Notes: generated from the sequence alone by a model not told the origin. 64,000 nt of DNA from Thermocaproicibacter melissae (GCF_024498295.1 NZ_CP101827.1:1554001-1618000), one strand, 5' to 3'; shown: positions 16,906-24,897, counted from the stretch's first letter. Translations and numbers: made by a program.

Positions 16906-17822
16906 TATACATTCCTCCTCAGACAATATACCGTCCGAATGCCGTCCTCGTCCCAGGTGCAGCGCACCTGAGCGACCACCATGTCTGCAAACTCCCCAAG
17001 CACCGGGTCGCGCAGCGAGGCGGAAGCGCCTGTTTCCGTGGCTGGCGTTCCCGGACATTCAGCATAAACGGAAAAGGCGCTCCGCTCTGTTTTTCGCAGA
17101 ACCGTTGAAGCATCGCTTTCCGGATTTGCCAGACACCGGACTCTGTGGACTCCCGTGATGCTCTCGTTTTCTTCTGCGGCAAGGCGGTAAAGTCCGGTTC
17201 TTGTGTCGGGGGCATAGATTTTCGTCAGAATATCGCAGTTTCGCTGCCGCACCTCCGCCCGGAAATAACGCATTCCCGCGGAATTGTCCAGCAGCAGCGG
17301 TTCTGCCGCGGCCGTTCCGGAAGCATCGAACACCATTCCCTTCACGCGCGGTTCGGTGCGCAGAAATTTCCTGCAGAATTCCGCCGCGGCCTGCCACTCG
17401 CTCATACCCTTGCGCACGCATAGCTCCCCTCTGCAGATTGCCTGACTTCCGAGAAACGACGTAAAACCGTATGGCCGAATGTGCCGTTCAAAAATCACGG
17501 GGAGCGAAGGCGCATCGTAAGTGCGCGGAACCGCTTCGCTGTCGAGCAAAAGGCCGGCAAGGCTGCGGCAGGAAAGATTCAGCACATTTCCCGTTCCGCA
17601 GGTAATTTCCCGCTGAATGTCCACCGTGCCGAAAAAGAGGACAGACCCGTCCGTACCGGAAACACGCAACTTTGTCAGCGTGCCGCAGGATTTCGCCAGC
17701 GGAAACTCCGCCCGCAGTCCGTCGGCAGGCGCATCCTCTGCCGAATCATATCTGCCTCTCACCGGCATGGGCAGAATCACTTCCGTGCCGTCCGGCCGAA
17801 TTCCCGTGAACCGCACATTCAT
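16905..17822 (-). CDS. XkdQ-like baseplate hub protein (gpD/gp27 type)
   Basis: 305 aa, beta-rich, no signal peptide. It begins with a Gly/Pro-rich strand region, then LNLSCRSLAGLLLDSEAVP, a block common at the start of the second barrel of XkdQ-like hubs, and ends in a strand-rich domain. In PBSX-type operons this gene follows the LysM baseplate protein, as here, with ATGA overlap (17819-17822). Low sequence conservation makes this a position-supported call; HHpred against gp27/XkdQ would settle it. Confidence 0.65.
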   Translation of the reverse strand: MNVRFTGIRPDGTEVILPMPVRGRYDSAEDAPADGLRAEFPLAKSCGTLTKLRVSGTDGSVLFFGTVDIQREITCGTGNVLNLSCRSLAGLLLDSEAVPRTYDAPSLPVIFERHIRPYGFTSFLGSQAICRGELCVRKGMSEWQAAAEFCRKFLRTEPRVKGMVFDASGTAAAEPLLLDNSAGMRYFRAEVRQRNCDILTKIYAPDTRTGLYRLAAEENESITGVHRVRCLANPESDASTVLRKTERSAFSVYAECPGTPATETGASASLRDPVLGEFADMVVAQVRCTWDEDGIRTVYCLRRNV

Positions 17823-18340
17823 ACGATTGTCACCTTCTCCCCTTCCTCAAGCGCGTTGGGCCATTCAATCTGCGGATTGGCAGCCAGCAGCGCGTCCACG
17901 TCCGTCCCGTAGCGGGCTGCAATCTCCCACAAGGACTCGCCGCCCTTGCAGACGTATTCTTCATGCGCACCCGAAGCGGTGCCGGAAGAAGAAACGTCCT
18001 CCAGAAACACAAACTCATACTCCACACAATTCGGGCGCGGCACGCCTTTCATGGAGAGCGACACAAACATCGCCGGAAACGGATCCATTCCCGGTATGCT
18101 CAGCATGGCGCAGCCGCCCGCGGAAAAAGCCTTGGAAAGCCGCCCGAATTCCTCAAGGCAGCCGTTGCCCGTAAACTTTCCGCTTCCCGTAACCTTCCTC
18201 GGCGCCGTGCCGGTATCCTGCACCGTCGCCGTGCCGCCCGGATAGAAGAACTGTGCCGTCCCGCGTGCATACTCCACCTTGATCGTTTCCGGATTGCAAG
18301 GCCAAACGCAGGAGCCGAAGCTCATCGGTGCAAGGTTCAT
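17819..18340 (-). CDS. LysM-containing baseplate/tail protein (XkdP type)
   Basis: 173 aa with an N-terminal tail domain (about 1-115; MNLAPMSFGSCVWPCNPETI) and a C-terminal LysM of about 48 residues, recognisable from YVCKGGESLWEIAARYGT and LLAANPQIEWPNALEEGEKV. In PBSX-like phages XkdP joins the tail tube to the hub and its LysM binds peptidoglycan. The GGAGGAGG ribosome binding site lies within the tiny upstream ORF, whose stop overlaps this start (ATGA). In complete relatives the tape-measure gene precedes this one; here it is absent. Confidence 0.8.
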   Translation of the reverse strand: MNLAPMSFGSCVWPCNPETIKVEYARGTAQFFYPGGTATVQDTGTAPRKVTGSGKFTGNGCLEEFGRLSKAFSAGGCAMLSIPGMDPFPAMFVSLSMKGVPRPNCVEYEFVFLEDVSSSGTASGAHEEYVCKGGESLWEIAARYGTDVDALLAANPQIEWPNALEEGEKVTIV

Positions 18341-18426
18341 TGTTCCTCCTCCGTCGTCAGTTTCCGCGGCCTGCGGAGCCAGTCAAATTCCATTTCCTCC
18401 GAAAGTTTTTCGCAGTCGTCATCCAT
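18337..18426 (-). CDS. Tiny coupled ORF (29 aa) at the place of the tail-shaft genes
   Basis: The minus strand from 18426 encodes a 29-residue acidic/basic peptide beginning MDDDCEKLSEEME and ending KLTTEEEQ. Its start overlaps the end of the upstream gene (stop at 18419-18421) and its stop overlaps the start of the LysM gene by ATGA, so it is coupled at both ends. It carries a perfect ribosome binding site for the next gene. In complete PBSX-type operons sheath, tube, tail chaperones and tape measure lie here, so it may be a remnant or simply a coupling leader. No homology recognised. Confidence 0.5.
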   Translation of the reverse strand: MDDDCEKLSEEMEFDWLRRPRKLTTEEEQ

Positions 18427-19075
18427 CGGTTACCGCCTCCGTTTCTTCATGCCCTGCCGCAAGCGCCTCCATGCGGAAGGTACCTTCCGTATCCATGCCT
18501 GCCGTCCTGCGGGCCGACGTCCACCGGCATCCGGTGTAAACCGTTCTGCCTGTCTTTTTGTCTTCTACAACACGAAACGTGTCCACGGCAAACAGGTCGA
18601 TTCCGTTTTCCGCCTGCACGCCCTTCAGCGTCAGCTTCCACTGCACCGCGCCCGGTGCAACCTCCTGCGGTGCTCCTTCTCCCCAAGGAATAACCGGTTC
18701 CGCGCTGCACACGGCTTCGGCCGTGCAGCTTTTGGCATGACCGAGCAGAATTCCGTCCCGCTCGAGCTTTATCTCCGCTGCCGCCGGAGGAACAAGCGCC
18801 AGCACCGCGCGGACAAACAGTTCCACACCGTCAAGAAGTACCGTCTCGCACCGTTTTACCGTGTAGTCATTTCCGCCCGAAGATATCTTCTGCCCTACCG
18901 TCAGCTTGTGAGCCGCCGGGCCGACATAGGAAAAGCGCTGCCGCCCCTCATCGTCCTGCCCCTGCGTGTTTTGAAACCCCATGGGGCGGATGAATGCGGG
19001 GAAGCTGTCTTCCCCGCACTGCACCGTGCTGCCGTACCGAGCCAAAAAGGCCTCCGTCTGCGCCCGGCGCGTCAT
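18419..19075 (-). CDS. Putative head-tail connector with a tail-tube-like C-terminal half
   Basis: 218-aa protein starting at the ATG of an ATGA overlap with the upstream gene (19072-19075). The N-terminal half (1-105; RYGSTVQC, VGPAAHKLTVGQKI, LFVRAVLALV) resembles neck proteins of the XkdI/YqbH position. The C-terminal half (about 110-215) has an alternating strand pattern with WKLTLKGV, TFRVVEDKKTGRTVYTGC and TSARRTAGMDTEGTF, which reminds me of phage tail-tube proteins. If right, this is a fused connector and tube, the only candidate tube in the cluster. This is pattern recognition only; structure prediction would decide. Confidence 0.45.
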   Translation of the reverse strand: MTRRAQTEAFLARYGSTVQCGEDSFPAFIRPMGFQNTQGQDDEGRQRFSYVGPAAHKLTVGQKISSGGNDYTVKRCETVLLDGVELFVRAVLALVPPAAAEIKLERDGILLGHAKSCTAEAVCSAEPVIPWGEGAPQEVAPGAVQWKLTLKGVQAENGIDLFAVDTFRVVEDKKTGRTVYTGCRWTSARRTAGMDTEGTFRMEALAAGHEETEAVTDG

Positions 19076-19431
19076 ACCGAAGTCCTCCGGAAAAGAAAAC
19101 AGGTGTCTTCTAGATATGGCGCTGCGGCGGCGAGCGATTCGCGCCAAAATCTCCTCGCGGAAGAGACATTCGGCTTTTCGGGCGAAACCTTCAGGTCTCC
19201 GGCTTCAAAGGAGCCGCATGGAACACAGGCGCCCGCCAGCACAAAGCGGTAAAACGCGAGGGCGGCAGCGGCCGCGGTGAGCGGGCCGGAAGCCTCCGGC
19301 CCGCACCCGCTTTTCTGCATGCGCTGGATTTCGAGCGCCGCGTCACTGCAGAGAGTCTCATATTCCGCTGCGTCAACACCCGCGAGCGCTGCGAAGCGCG
19401 TTTTCACGGCTTCTGTGTCAATCGCAATCAT
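19072..19431 (-). CDS. Head-tail connector (gp6/XkdH-like)
   Basis: 119-aa, mostly alpha-helical protein placed directly after the capsid gene with an ATGA overlap (19428-19431). The pattern of an N-terminal helix (VKTRFAALAG), a DAALEIQRM helix and an Ala-rich third helix matches small head-completion adaptors that attach to the portal ring. No signature motif; the call depends on size, fold type and position between capsid and neck genes. Confidence 0.55.
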   Translation of the reverse strand: MIAIDTEAVKTRFAALAGVDAAEYETLCSDAALEIQRMQKSGCGPEASGPLTAAAAALAFYRFVLAGACVPCGSFEAGDLKVSPEKPNVSSARRFWRESLAAAAPYLEDTCFLFRRTSV

Positions 19432-20441
19432 GATGTGTAGGTCAGCACGCGGACGGCGTCGTCAAAGATGCGCGAGAAGCCAGCAATCACGCTGATGCTT
19501 GTGCGCTCGAGCTGGCGGTCAATCAGGCGGTCGGAATCCGTCTGCACGCCGCCGGCCTGCACCATTTCCAGCGCGCATGTCTTGTCGAGGCCGATAATCT
19601 TTCCCGATGCCATGTCGGGGTCATGCAGGAGGTTTGCGCCCATCGGGGTGATAAGCTTGCCGGTGCCTTGGAAATTAAGGCCCGCTTTCGCGTCGCGGAA
19701 TTCGCTGATGCAGAGAATGTCTTTCATCGCATCGGTTGAGGCGAGGATCGTGTTCAGACGGTAAGGCGGCAGCGAACCCCACAACGCAATCATATCGGCG
19801 TATGTGGGTTTCTCACCCGCGCAGGCGACCGTCTTGGCCGGCGAAGAACCGTCGTCGCCGTTTAGCAGCACATTGACGGCATCTGTCAGCTGCGTGCGCG
19901 CGATGTAAGCACCGATCTGGCGCAGCGTTACCGTAAAGAGGTCGATTCGCTGGAAGCGGATTGCCTCATAGCTTGCCACCAGCATGCGCCCGCGCTTTTT
20001 CAGATGAACCAGATGGTCCTTTGTGCGCACGGCGGTCTGGGGCAAGGCTGCGCCTTCGGCAACGGATTTCAGTTCTTTTCCGCTGTCCGTCGGCACGGAT
20101 TCAATGGTGCGGTAATCCATAGAGTCGATTTCCGTTACGGTCGCGACAAGCGACGGCAGAAGGTTCTCCTGCTCCATGCCCTGACGGACGGAACGCGCGA
20201 CATATTCCGGGAACAGCGCCGCGGAGTCGCTCGTCTGGAAGAATTTTTCGATTCGGTCGGAGCCTGCCCCACCCACATGGATTCCAAAGCGCTTGAGCTG
20301 GCGTTGGTAGGCGTCAAGTCCCTCAAGCGGCGTTCCTATGTAATTTTCCGAAGGGTCAAGGCTTTCCAGCACTTGGGTAAAGGTTTTACCCGGCGTGGCA
20401 TACATGCCCTTTTCAAGTTTCAAAGATTCATAGCGAGCCAT
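19428..20441 (-). CDS. Major capsid protein (HK97-fold, XkdG-like)
   Basis: 337 aa. The N-terminal 90 residues contain a charged helix region; from about 90 on the pattern of an HK97 core is visible: EIDSMDYRTIESVP, EGAALPQTAVRTKD (E-loop/P-domain), a long spine helix with FTVTLRQIGAYIARTQLTDAVNVLLNG, and an A-domain with MIALWGSLPPYRLN and LDKTCALEMV. The gene follows a 114-aa decoration-like gene, the usual neighbour. Its start follows GGGAGG by 9 nt. It reads as an intact, full-length capsid protein, not decayed. Confidence 0.85.
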   Translation of the reverse strand: MARYESLKLEKGMYATPGKTFTQVLESLDPSENYIGTPLEGLDAYQRQLKRFGIHVGGAGSDRIEKFFQTSDSAALFPEYVARSVRQGMEQENLLPSLVATVTEIDSMDYRTIESVPTDSGKELKSVAEGAALPQTAVRTKDHLVHLKKRGRMLVASYEAIRFQRIDLFTVTLRQIGAYIARTQLTDAVNVLLNGDDGSSPAKTVACAGEKPTYADMIALWGSLPPYRLNTILASTDAMKDILCISEFRDAKAGLNFQGTGKLITPMGANLLHDPDMASGKIIGLDKTCALEMVQAGGVQTDSDRLIDRQLERTSISVIAGFSRIFDDAVRVLTYTS

Positions 20442-20459
20442 CGTTTTTTCCTCCCTGTC

Positions 20460-20804
20460 TTAAAGAATCACGCCGCAGGTTCCCGCGGTTTCGTCCACAT
20501 CCACAACGAGCAGGCTTCTTCCGCCTGTCGAAGCGACCTGGATTTTTCCGTCTTTAGCGGCTTTGAAATTCTGCCAGCCCACAGACGGCGCCGTGCCGCT
20601 GTAAGGCAGACTCACATAGCCGGAAAGCTGCACGGCGGCACTGCCGCAGCGAACGTTGAGTGCTACGCCGCAGAAATCGTCACCGTCTGCGCAGGCTCCC
20701 ACGGTTGCGTTTCCGGTCATTTTCACCGGGATTCCTGCCGTAACATCTTCACCGGCACGGAAGGTTGCTGCATTTTCTCCGAATCCGCTGAATGAATATT
20801 CCAT
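20460..20804 (-). CDS. Head decoration/stabilisation-like protein
   Basis: 114-aa beta-rich small protein. Its location between the protease and capsid genes, its length, and the pattern (RAGEDVTAGIPVKMTGN, then CADGDDFCGVALNV, ending with a strand-rich tail) fit the decoration or capsid-stabilising proteins of siphoviruses and myoviruses. AAAGGAGG precedes the ATG. A DUF2190-like assignment is possible. No catalytic motif. Confidence is moderate because such proteins are short and divergent. Confidence 0.6.
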   Translation of the reverse strand: MEYSFSGFGENAATFRAGEDVTAGIPVKMTGNATVGACADGDDFCGVALNVRCGSAAVQLSGYVSLPYSGTAPSVGWQNFKAAKDGKIQVASTGGRSLLVVDVDETAGTCGVIL

Positions 20805-20818
20805 TCTATACTCCTCCT

Positions 20819-21826
20819 TTAAATACGGAACGGCTCGTTGCCGTCCTCACTTTTCGCCTTGTCGTTTCCCGCAAGCTGCGGCGAAAGCGGTACGGTCTTT
20901 TCCGCCTGCCTGCGGAAAGCGGCGTTCCAGTTCTTGAGATCCTGCACGCTGAGCGCCTTTGAAGCCGTTTTCAGGCTCTCCCACGGAAGGCCCGGCTGGG
21001 CCAAAGCGCCGTAGCGCAGGAAGTCTTTTTCCAGCTCTGCGCGGTACTCCCGTCCGTCCGCGGCCTGCTGTTCCAAGCGGTCGAACTCCGCCACCAGCGC
21101 CTCGCGCTGAGCGGGGGTCAGTATTGTCTCGCCGCCGGTTTCACGCAGGAATTTCAGCACATCGCGGCCGTTGGGGACACCGAAGCGTTTTAGCACACCT
21201 GCCTCCCTCTGGGCGGGAACCGCCACGAACGACCATTCATAGGCGTCGCTCGGGTCATCAAGCACGGCACAGCACAGCACACCGCCATAGATTTGGCCGC
21301 GGCGATGTTCGCAGGTTCCGTTTCTCAGGTCAGCACCGCAGACGCTGCATTTCACACTGCGCACCGCGCACCCGACGCTGACCTCTTTTTTGATTCCCGC
21401 CTCGAGTGCGGAAATAAACTCGCGGTTCGCTTCGGTCCTCGGCAGATACGCATCCGCCACAAGGCGCGTGTACGGCTCACCGCACGAAGTCAGGCGGCTT
21501 TTGTCCTCTTCCACGTGGCAGTCGTAGATGCGAGCGGTCTGATTCTTTGCCATGGGGTCGTGGTCGAAGACACCCGTCTTGCCCACAAAGAGTTTTGCAA
21601 GGCCATGCAGTGCTTGCACGGTAAAGCGTTCTCCGTCGCGGTCGACCTCATTGTCACAAAGCGCCACGGGGAAGGTGTAAAGCTCCTCTGCCCGGAATTT
21701 TCTGCGGGTATAGCGGTTGATTTTTTCCAAAGCCGCCTCGTCGGGAATACCCGACAAAAGCTCCGGCTGCTGCGCCCCCACAGTTTTATTTACCGGAATT
21801 TCAGTCTGCGTCCGAATTGATACCAT
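20819..21826 (-). CDS. Prohead maturation protease with scaffold-like tail (XkdF-like)
   Basis: About 335 aa. The N-terminal protease region shows TFPVALCDNEVDRDGERF, a candidate catalytic His in VFDHDPM, and a candidate Ser in KEVSVGCAVR, the arrangement of HK97/XkdF-type prohead proteases. A short CxxC...CxH cluster (CSVCGADLRNGTCEH) may bind zinc. The C-terminal 130 residues are helical and Lys/Glu-rich, suggesting a fused scaffold. The start is uncertain: the frame is open 64 codons further (to 22018) through a structured spacer without ribosome binding site. The ATG at 21826 abuts AAGGAG, which is unusually close; GTA or ATT just downstream are non-standard options. Confidence 0.7.
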   Translation of the reverse strand: MVSIRTQTEIPVNKTVGAQQPELLSGIPDEAALEKINRYTRRKFRAEELYTFPVALCDNEVDRDGERFTVQALHGLAKLFVGKTGVFDHDPMAKNQTARIYDCHVEEDKSRLTSCGEPYTRLVADAYLPRTEANREFISALEAGIKKEVSVGCAVRSVKCSVCGADLRNGTCEHRRGQIYGGVLCCAVLDDPSDAYEWSFVAVPAQREAGVLKRFGVPNGRDVLKFLRETGGETILTPAQREALVAEFDRLEQQAADGREYRAELEKDFLRYGALAQPGLPWESLKTASKALSVQDLKNWNAAFRRQAEKTVPLSPQLAGNDKAKSEDGNEPFRI

Positions 21827-21840
21827 CTCCTTTTTAAGTA

Positions 21841-21978
21841 ACTGGTTTTCAGCGTAACCATTGCTGCCGGCCGTGCCTCGCAACGCTTCGCAGAATCGGG
21901 GCCCCATGCAGATGCACTGCTTCGTGCGCATCTGCGTTACCCCTAAACTGCTCCGCTTTTGCGCAGTCCCGGCCGGCA
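21841..21978 (-). other. Structured spacer between portal and protease genes
   Basis: A dense set of inverted repeats lies in the 190-nt portal-protease gap: TGCCGGCCG (21865-21873) with CGGCCGGCA (21970-21978) closing a domain; inside it GCAGAT/ATCTGC plus GCAC/GTGC (21908-21935) with a six-base loop; next to it TGGTT/AACCA (21843-21860). The genes around it are otherwise overlapping or nearly so. It may be an inserted intergenic repeat, a regulatory RNA, or a packaging-related RNA/DNA site. Confidence 0.5.
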
Positions 21979-22018
21979 GAAGGCTGATACATTTCCTCAA
22001 TGCGAAGCTGCTCCACAT

Positions 22019-23161
22019 TTAGTGGCGGGCAGAAAAAGCAGATTCAATCTGCTCTGCCTTCGCGTTCTGGTAGCGGGCGGAAGCAAGCTCAACGGCGTCT
22101 TGCAGGGTAATGTCGTCCCACTCCACGGTAAACCTGTTCGGAAAACCCGAAAGGGTGAGCCAAAGCGAACAGATTTTGCCGATGACGGGGTTCAGCACTC
22201 GCCGATATGCCTCCAGCTCGCTCGTGAGAATATCTGCCTGCTGGCTGGACATTCGCTCCGTAGAGGACCATGTAAGGCCCAGCAAAAACGGCGGGATTCC
22301 GAGCTTTGCCACAATCTGCTCCAAAAGCGCGCGGATTGGAACGCTGCAGTCCGGAATCTGGCAGTCGCTGCCGATGGCTTTGATGCTGACGTCGCCGACC
22401 GAAACAAAGTCGCTCACCTCTCCGCCGCGCATCGCGCGCGCCCACTCGCCGGCTATCTGCTCCGCGCGCTCCTTGGCATAGGCTTGGTCTGCGGCGTCCG
22501 AAGTCGGCCGGTAGGTGACGGCAAACCGTACGTTTCCGAGGCGCTCCCAGTTCAAGCCGATGGTCTGGTAAATCTGGAGCAGGATGTTTGAGACAAACGG
22601 CAGTCCGCGCAAGATGGACACGCCTGCCGCGCTGCCCGAAGGCGGATTCAGCGCCGAGCACAGCACCAGCTGCGGATATTTGACCGGAACGGCAGTGCCG
22701 TTTTCGCGGCGGAACACGCGAAGCTCCAGCGGCGTGACCGCTTGCAGTTCAACATCTTCGAGCGAAGCATTGTAGAGGGCCGCAAACCTGCCGCCGTGCA
22801 CCACCATCTCGCCCACCGCGTTACCGTAGGTCAGAAGGTCGGAAAGATAACCGTCGAGGAACGTCTGCACGCCCGCGCCGGCGGAACCTACGGGGACATT
22901 CTGCAGGAACTCGTTGAGCGCTTCTTCCGCGGCGGCACTTGGGCATCGGACACGAAAGCTGCCAACCAAGCGCAGAATCTTGCCGATGGCTGCGTCTATA
23001 ATCGGGACCGATTCGCGCAAAGCGCCGTAAAGGCGGCGTTCTGCCGAAGAAACCGGAACCCAGCTTTCCAGACACGAAAACGGCTGTTCACGCGCCGCAG
23101 TCTGCACCGCCGTCACCGGAACACTGCCGGATTTGGGCCGCTTCCTTTTTTTCGGGAACAA
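22019..23161 (-). CDS. Phage portal protein
   Basis: 380-aa portal protein. Typical blocks are IIDAAIGKILRLVGSF near the N-terminus, DLLTYGNAVGEMV, ELRVFRRENGTAVP, and a stem/clip region with LNWERLGNVRF and GIPPFLLGLTWSSTERMS, followed by ILTSELEAYRRVLNPVI. It forms the dodecameric DNA gate of the head. The start is a TTG at 23161, 6 nt after GGGGGTGA and 7 nt from the terL stop. It appears intact and slightly short for the family. It lies between terL and the protease, as in PBSX-type operons. Confidence 0.85.
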   Translation of the reverse strand: MFPKKRKRPKSGSVPVTAVQTAAREQPFSCLESWVPVSSAERRLYGALRESVPIIDAAIGKILRLVGSFRVRCPSAAAEEALNEFLQNVPVGSAGAGVQTFLDGYLSDLLTYGNAVGEMVVHGGRFAALYNASLEDVELQAVTPLELRVFRRENGTAVPVKYPQLVLCSALNPPSGSAAGVSILRGLPFVSNILLQIYQTIGLNWERLGNVRFAVTYRPTSDAADQAYAKERAEQIAGEWARAMRGGEVSDFVSVGDVSIKAIGSDCQIPDCSVPIRALLEQIVAKLGIPPFLLGLTWSSTERMSSQQADILTSELEAYRRVLNPVIGKICSLWLTLSGFPNRFTVEWDDITLQDAVELASARYQNAKAEQIESAFSARH

Positions 23162-23167
23162 TTCCGT

Positions 23168-24421
23168 TCACCCCCTTTCCCGCGGCGCCGCTACCGCAAA
23201 GATACCCGCAGACGGACGCAGGACGGTCGTGACGAAATAGCGGATGTCGTCCATAGCGTGGTCGTTTTCCTTCACGGGTGCGTCGTCGGCTCGGCCCTCG
23301 TCCCAGCGGTAGAGGCCGAACTCGCGAACGGCATCGGTACAGCAGCGGCAGATGCGGATTTTCCCCTCGCGAAGCGCCACTGCCGTCTGGCGGATTCCGT
23401 TGAGCACGCTGTTTTCCGCCTTGCGCACGCGGAATTTCCCATGCCGGCGGATCACCTCAATAAAGGAAGCGGCCGAAGGGTCTACCGCGATACAGGAAAC
23501 CTTTTTCCCCTCACACATGGCCGCAATGGCGGCGTAATGCTCCTCGTCCGTTCTTTGAACGCCCGTTCTGCGCGAGTCATAGTAATACTCATCAATGCGG
23601 TACCACACGCCGCCCTTTCTGCCCCAAAGTCCGGCGGAGCAGGGATTCACCGTGCCGTAATCGCACGAGACGGCATATTCGTCAAATTCTCCCGCGGGAA
23701 CGTCGCAGAACATTGCGTCCGTCATGAACGGGTAGACAAGGCCCTCCGCCGCGACCCATTTCCCCAGCACAAAGCGCTCGTAGAACACGCCGGAATACAG
23801 GCTCTTGTAACGCTTGCGCACGGCGCGGCTCAAGGAGGGGTTGTCCTCCATGGTGAAATGTAGCAGAAGCGCGTTTTTTTCCTCCGCCTTTTGAATCCAC
23901 TCGCGGTAGAACCAATGGTTCGGGCTTTCCGGGTTGCAGTTGAACCAGAATTTTGAGCCTGCAACGCTGCACCTTGCGAGCGCCTGCTCCACAAATGAAC
24001 GCGGCATCAGCGCCGCTTCGTCGAAGAATACTCCCGCCAGCGTGATGCCCTGAATCAGCGCCGCCGAACCTTCGTCTTTTCCCCCGAACAGGTAGAACCG
24101 GTTGCGGTTCTTTCCGTAGCCGATTTCAATGAGGTTTTCGCCCACCTTGAACTTGCAGGAAAACCCCGCCTCCGCCAAAGCCGGTAGAAGCGTCGTTACA
24201 AGGTTTCGCTTCAGGGAGCGCACGGTCTTGCCGCACAGTGCGAACGACTGTCCGCAGAACATGCCGCACGCCCATGCGACGAACGAAATTCCGAGGCACA
24301 GGGTCTTGCCGCTTCGCACCGCCCCGTCGCAGATAATGGCGTCGCGCTCCGCATCGGGGCTGCCGGGGCACCACCAGTTCAGCGCGCGGAGCTGTTTTTC
24401 CGAAAACGGGCTAAACTCCAC
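23168..24421 (-). CDS. Terminase large subunit
   Basis: 417-aa packaging motor and nuclease. ATPase: Walker A GAVRSGKT (33-40) and Walker B VFFDEA (131-136), with coupling region FWFNCNPES. RNase H-like nuclease: Asp254 in SCDYGTVNP, Asp314 in IAVDPSAASF and Asp391/392 in DHAMDDIRYF, so the metal triad is complete. Similar to PBSX-family TerL. The start is GTG at 24421, overlapping terS by 11 nt. Complete ATPase and nuclease sites in a cluster lacking tail-shaft and lysis genes suggest selection on DNA packaging rather than decay. Confidence 0.92.
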   Translation of the reverse strand: MEFSPFSEKQLRALNWWCPGSPDAERDAIICDGAVRSGKTLCLGISFVAWACGMFCGQSFALCGKTVRSLKRNLVTTLLPALAEAGFSCKFKVGENLIEIGYGKNRNRFYLFGGKDEGSAALIQGITLAGVFFDEAALMPRSFVEQALARCSVAGSKFWFNCNPESPNHWFYREWIQKAEEKNALLLHFTMEDNPSLSRAVRKRYKSLYSGVFYERFVLGKWVAAEGLVYPFMTDAMFCDVPAGEFDEYAVSCDYGTVNPCSAGLWGRKGGVWYRIDEYYYDSRRTGVQRTDEEHYAAIAAMCEGKKVSCIAVDPSAASFIEVIRRHGKFRVRKAENSVLNGIRQTAVALREGKIRICRCCTDAVREFGLYRWDEGRADDAPVKENDHAMDDIRYFVTTVLRPSAGIFAVAAPRERG

Positions 24422-24737
24422 TTTCTTCCGCCTCCCCGCGCTTTTTCACGCTCTGCATCAGTGCGCGGTAAAGCGGTGACTGCCCGGCGCCGTCTTCTTC
24501 CATCTCGCGCAGGCACTCAAGCGCCTTCATCCTGTCGTAGAACTTGATTTCCAGACCGTCTTTCGTCTGCTTCAGTTCTGCCACATTGTTGAGGTTCAGC
24601 TTTTTCAGCTCGTCGGGGCTGAGGTTGTCTCGGAACATGAGGCTCACCGCATCGTTGATTTTTCCAAACGCAATTTTTCGGTAGCCCCGTTCCGCTCTGC
24701 CCAAAGACGGGCGGGCCGATTTTCTCTTTTTCGCCAT
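24411..24737 (-). CDS. Terminase small subunit-like protein
   Basis: 108-aa basic protein (MAKKRKSARPSLG...) positioned directly upstream of and overlapping terL, where small terminases lie. It contains a helical segment (GKINDAVSLMFRD, DELKKLNLNNVAELKQ) followed by a strand-like EIKFYDRMKAL. The ATG at 24737 follows GGAAGGAGGGTG; an upstream in-frame start at 24920 lies inside the GntR promoter and is rejected. No classical HTH is obvious. It is first in the cluster; a promoter for the cluster is not clear in the 87 nt between it and the divergent GntR promoter. Confidence 0.6.
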   Translation of the reverse strand: MAKKRKSARPSLGRAERGYRKIAFGKINDAVSLMFRDNLSPDELKKLNLNNVAELKQTKDGLEIKFYDRMKALECLREMEEDGAGQSPLYRALMQSVKKRGEAEESGV

Positions 24738-24824
24738 GAACACCCTCCTTCCAATTCCCCGCTTTATGCGCCCGAAAATTACCCTTTTTGATGCAACTTT
24801 TACGGCAAATTTTTCAAAAAATCC

Positions 24825-24874
24825 TTGACAACCGTTATTATTGATAATACTGTATATACACAATATATACAGTA
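24825..24874 (+). promoter_or_regulatory. Promoter and palindromic operator of the GntR gene
   Basis: TTGACA at 24825-24830, 17 nt, then TACTGT at 24848-24853. Overlapping the -10 is an 11-bp inverted repeat: TACTGTATATA (24848-24858), 5 nt, TATATACAGTA (24864-24874). This is a clear autoregulation site for a YtrA-type GntR repressor. It also lies about 90 nt before the divergent terS. Confidence 0.85.
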
Positions 24875-24897
24875 AAAATACAGATTGGGGTTTTACG

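Noticed and set aside
17963-19252. 429-codon plus-strand frame across the phage-derived cluster
   Set aside because: Arg/Ser/His-rich shadow opposite four tightly overlapping genes.
14424-24897. Attachment sites or an integrase for a prophage
   Set aside because: No integrase, no phage repressor apart from the YtrA-type GntR, and no direct repeat that I could find at both ends of the cluster.
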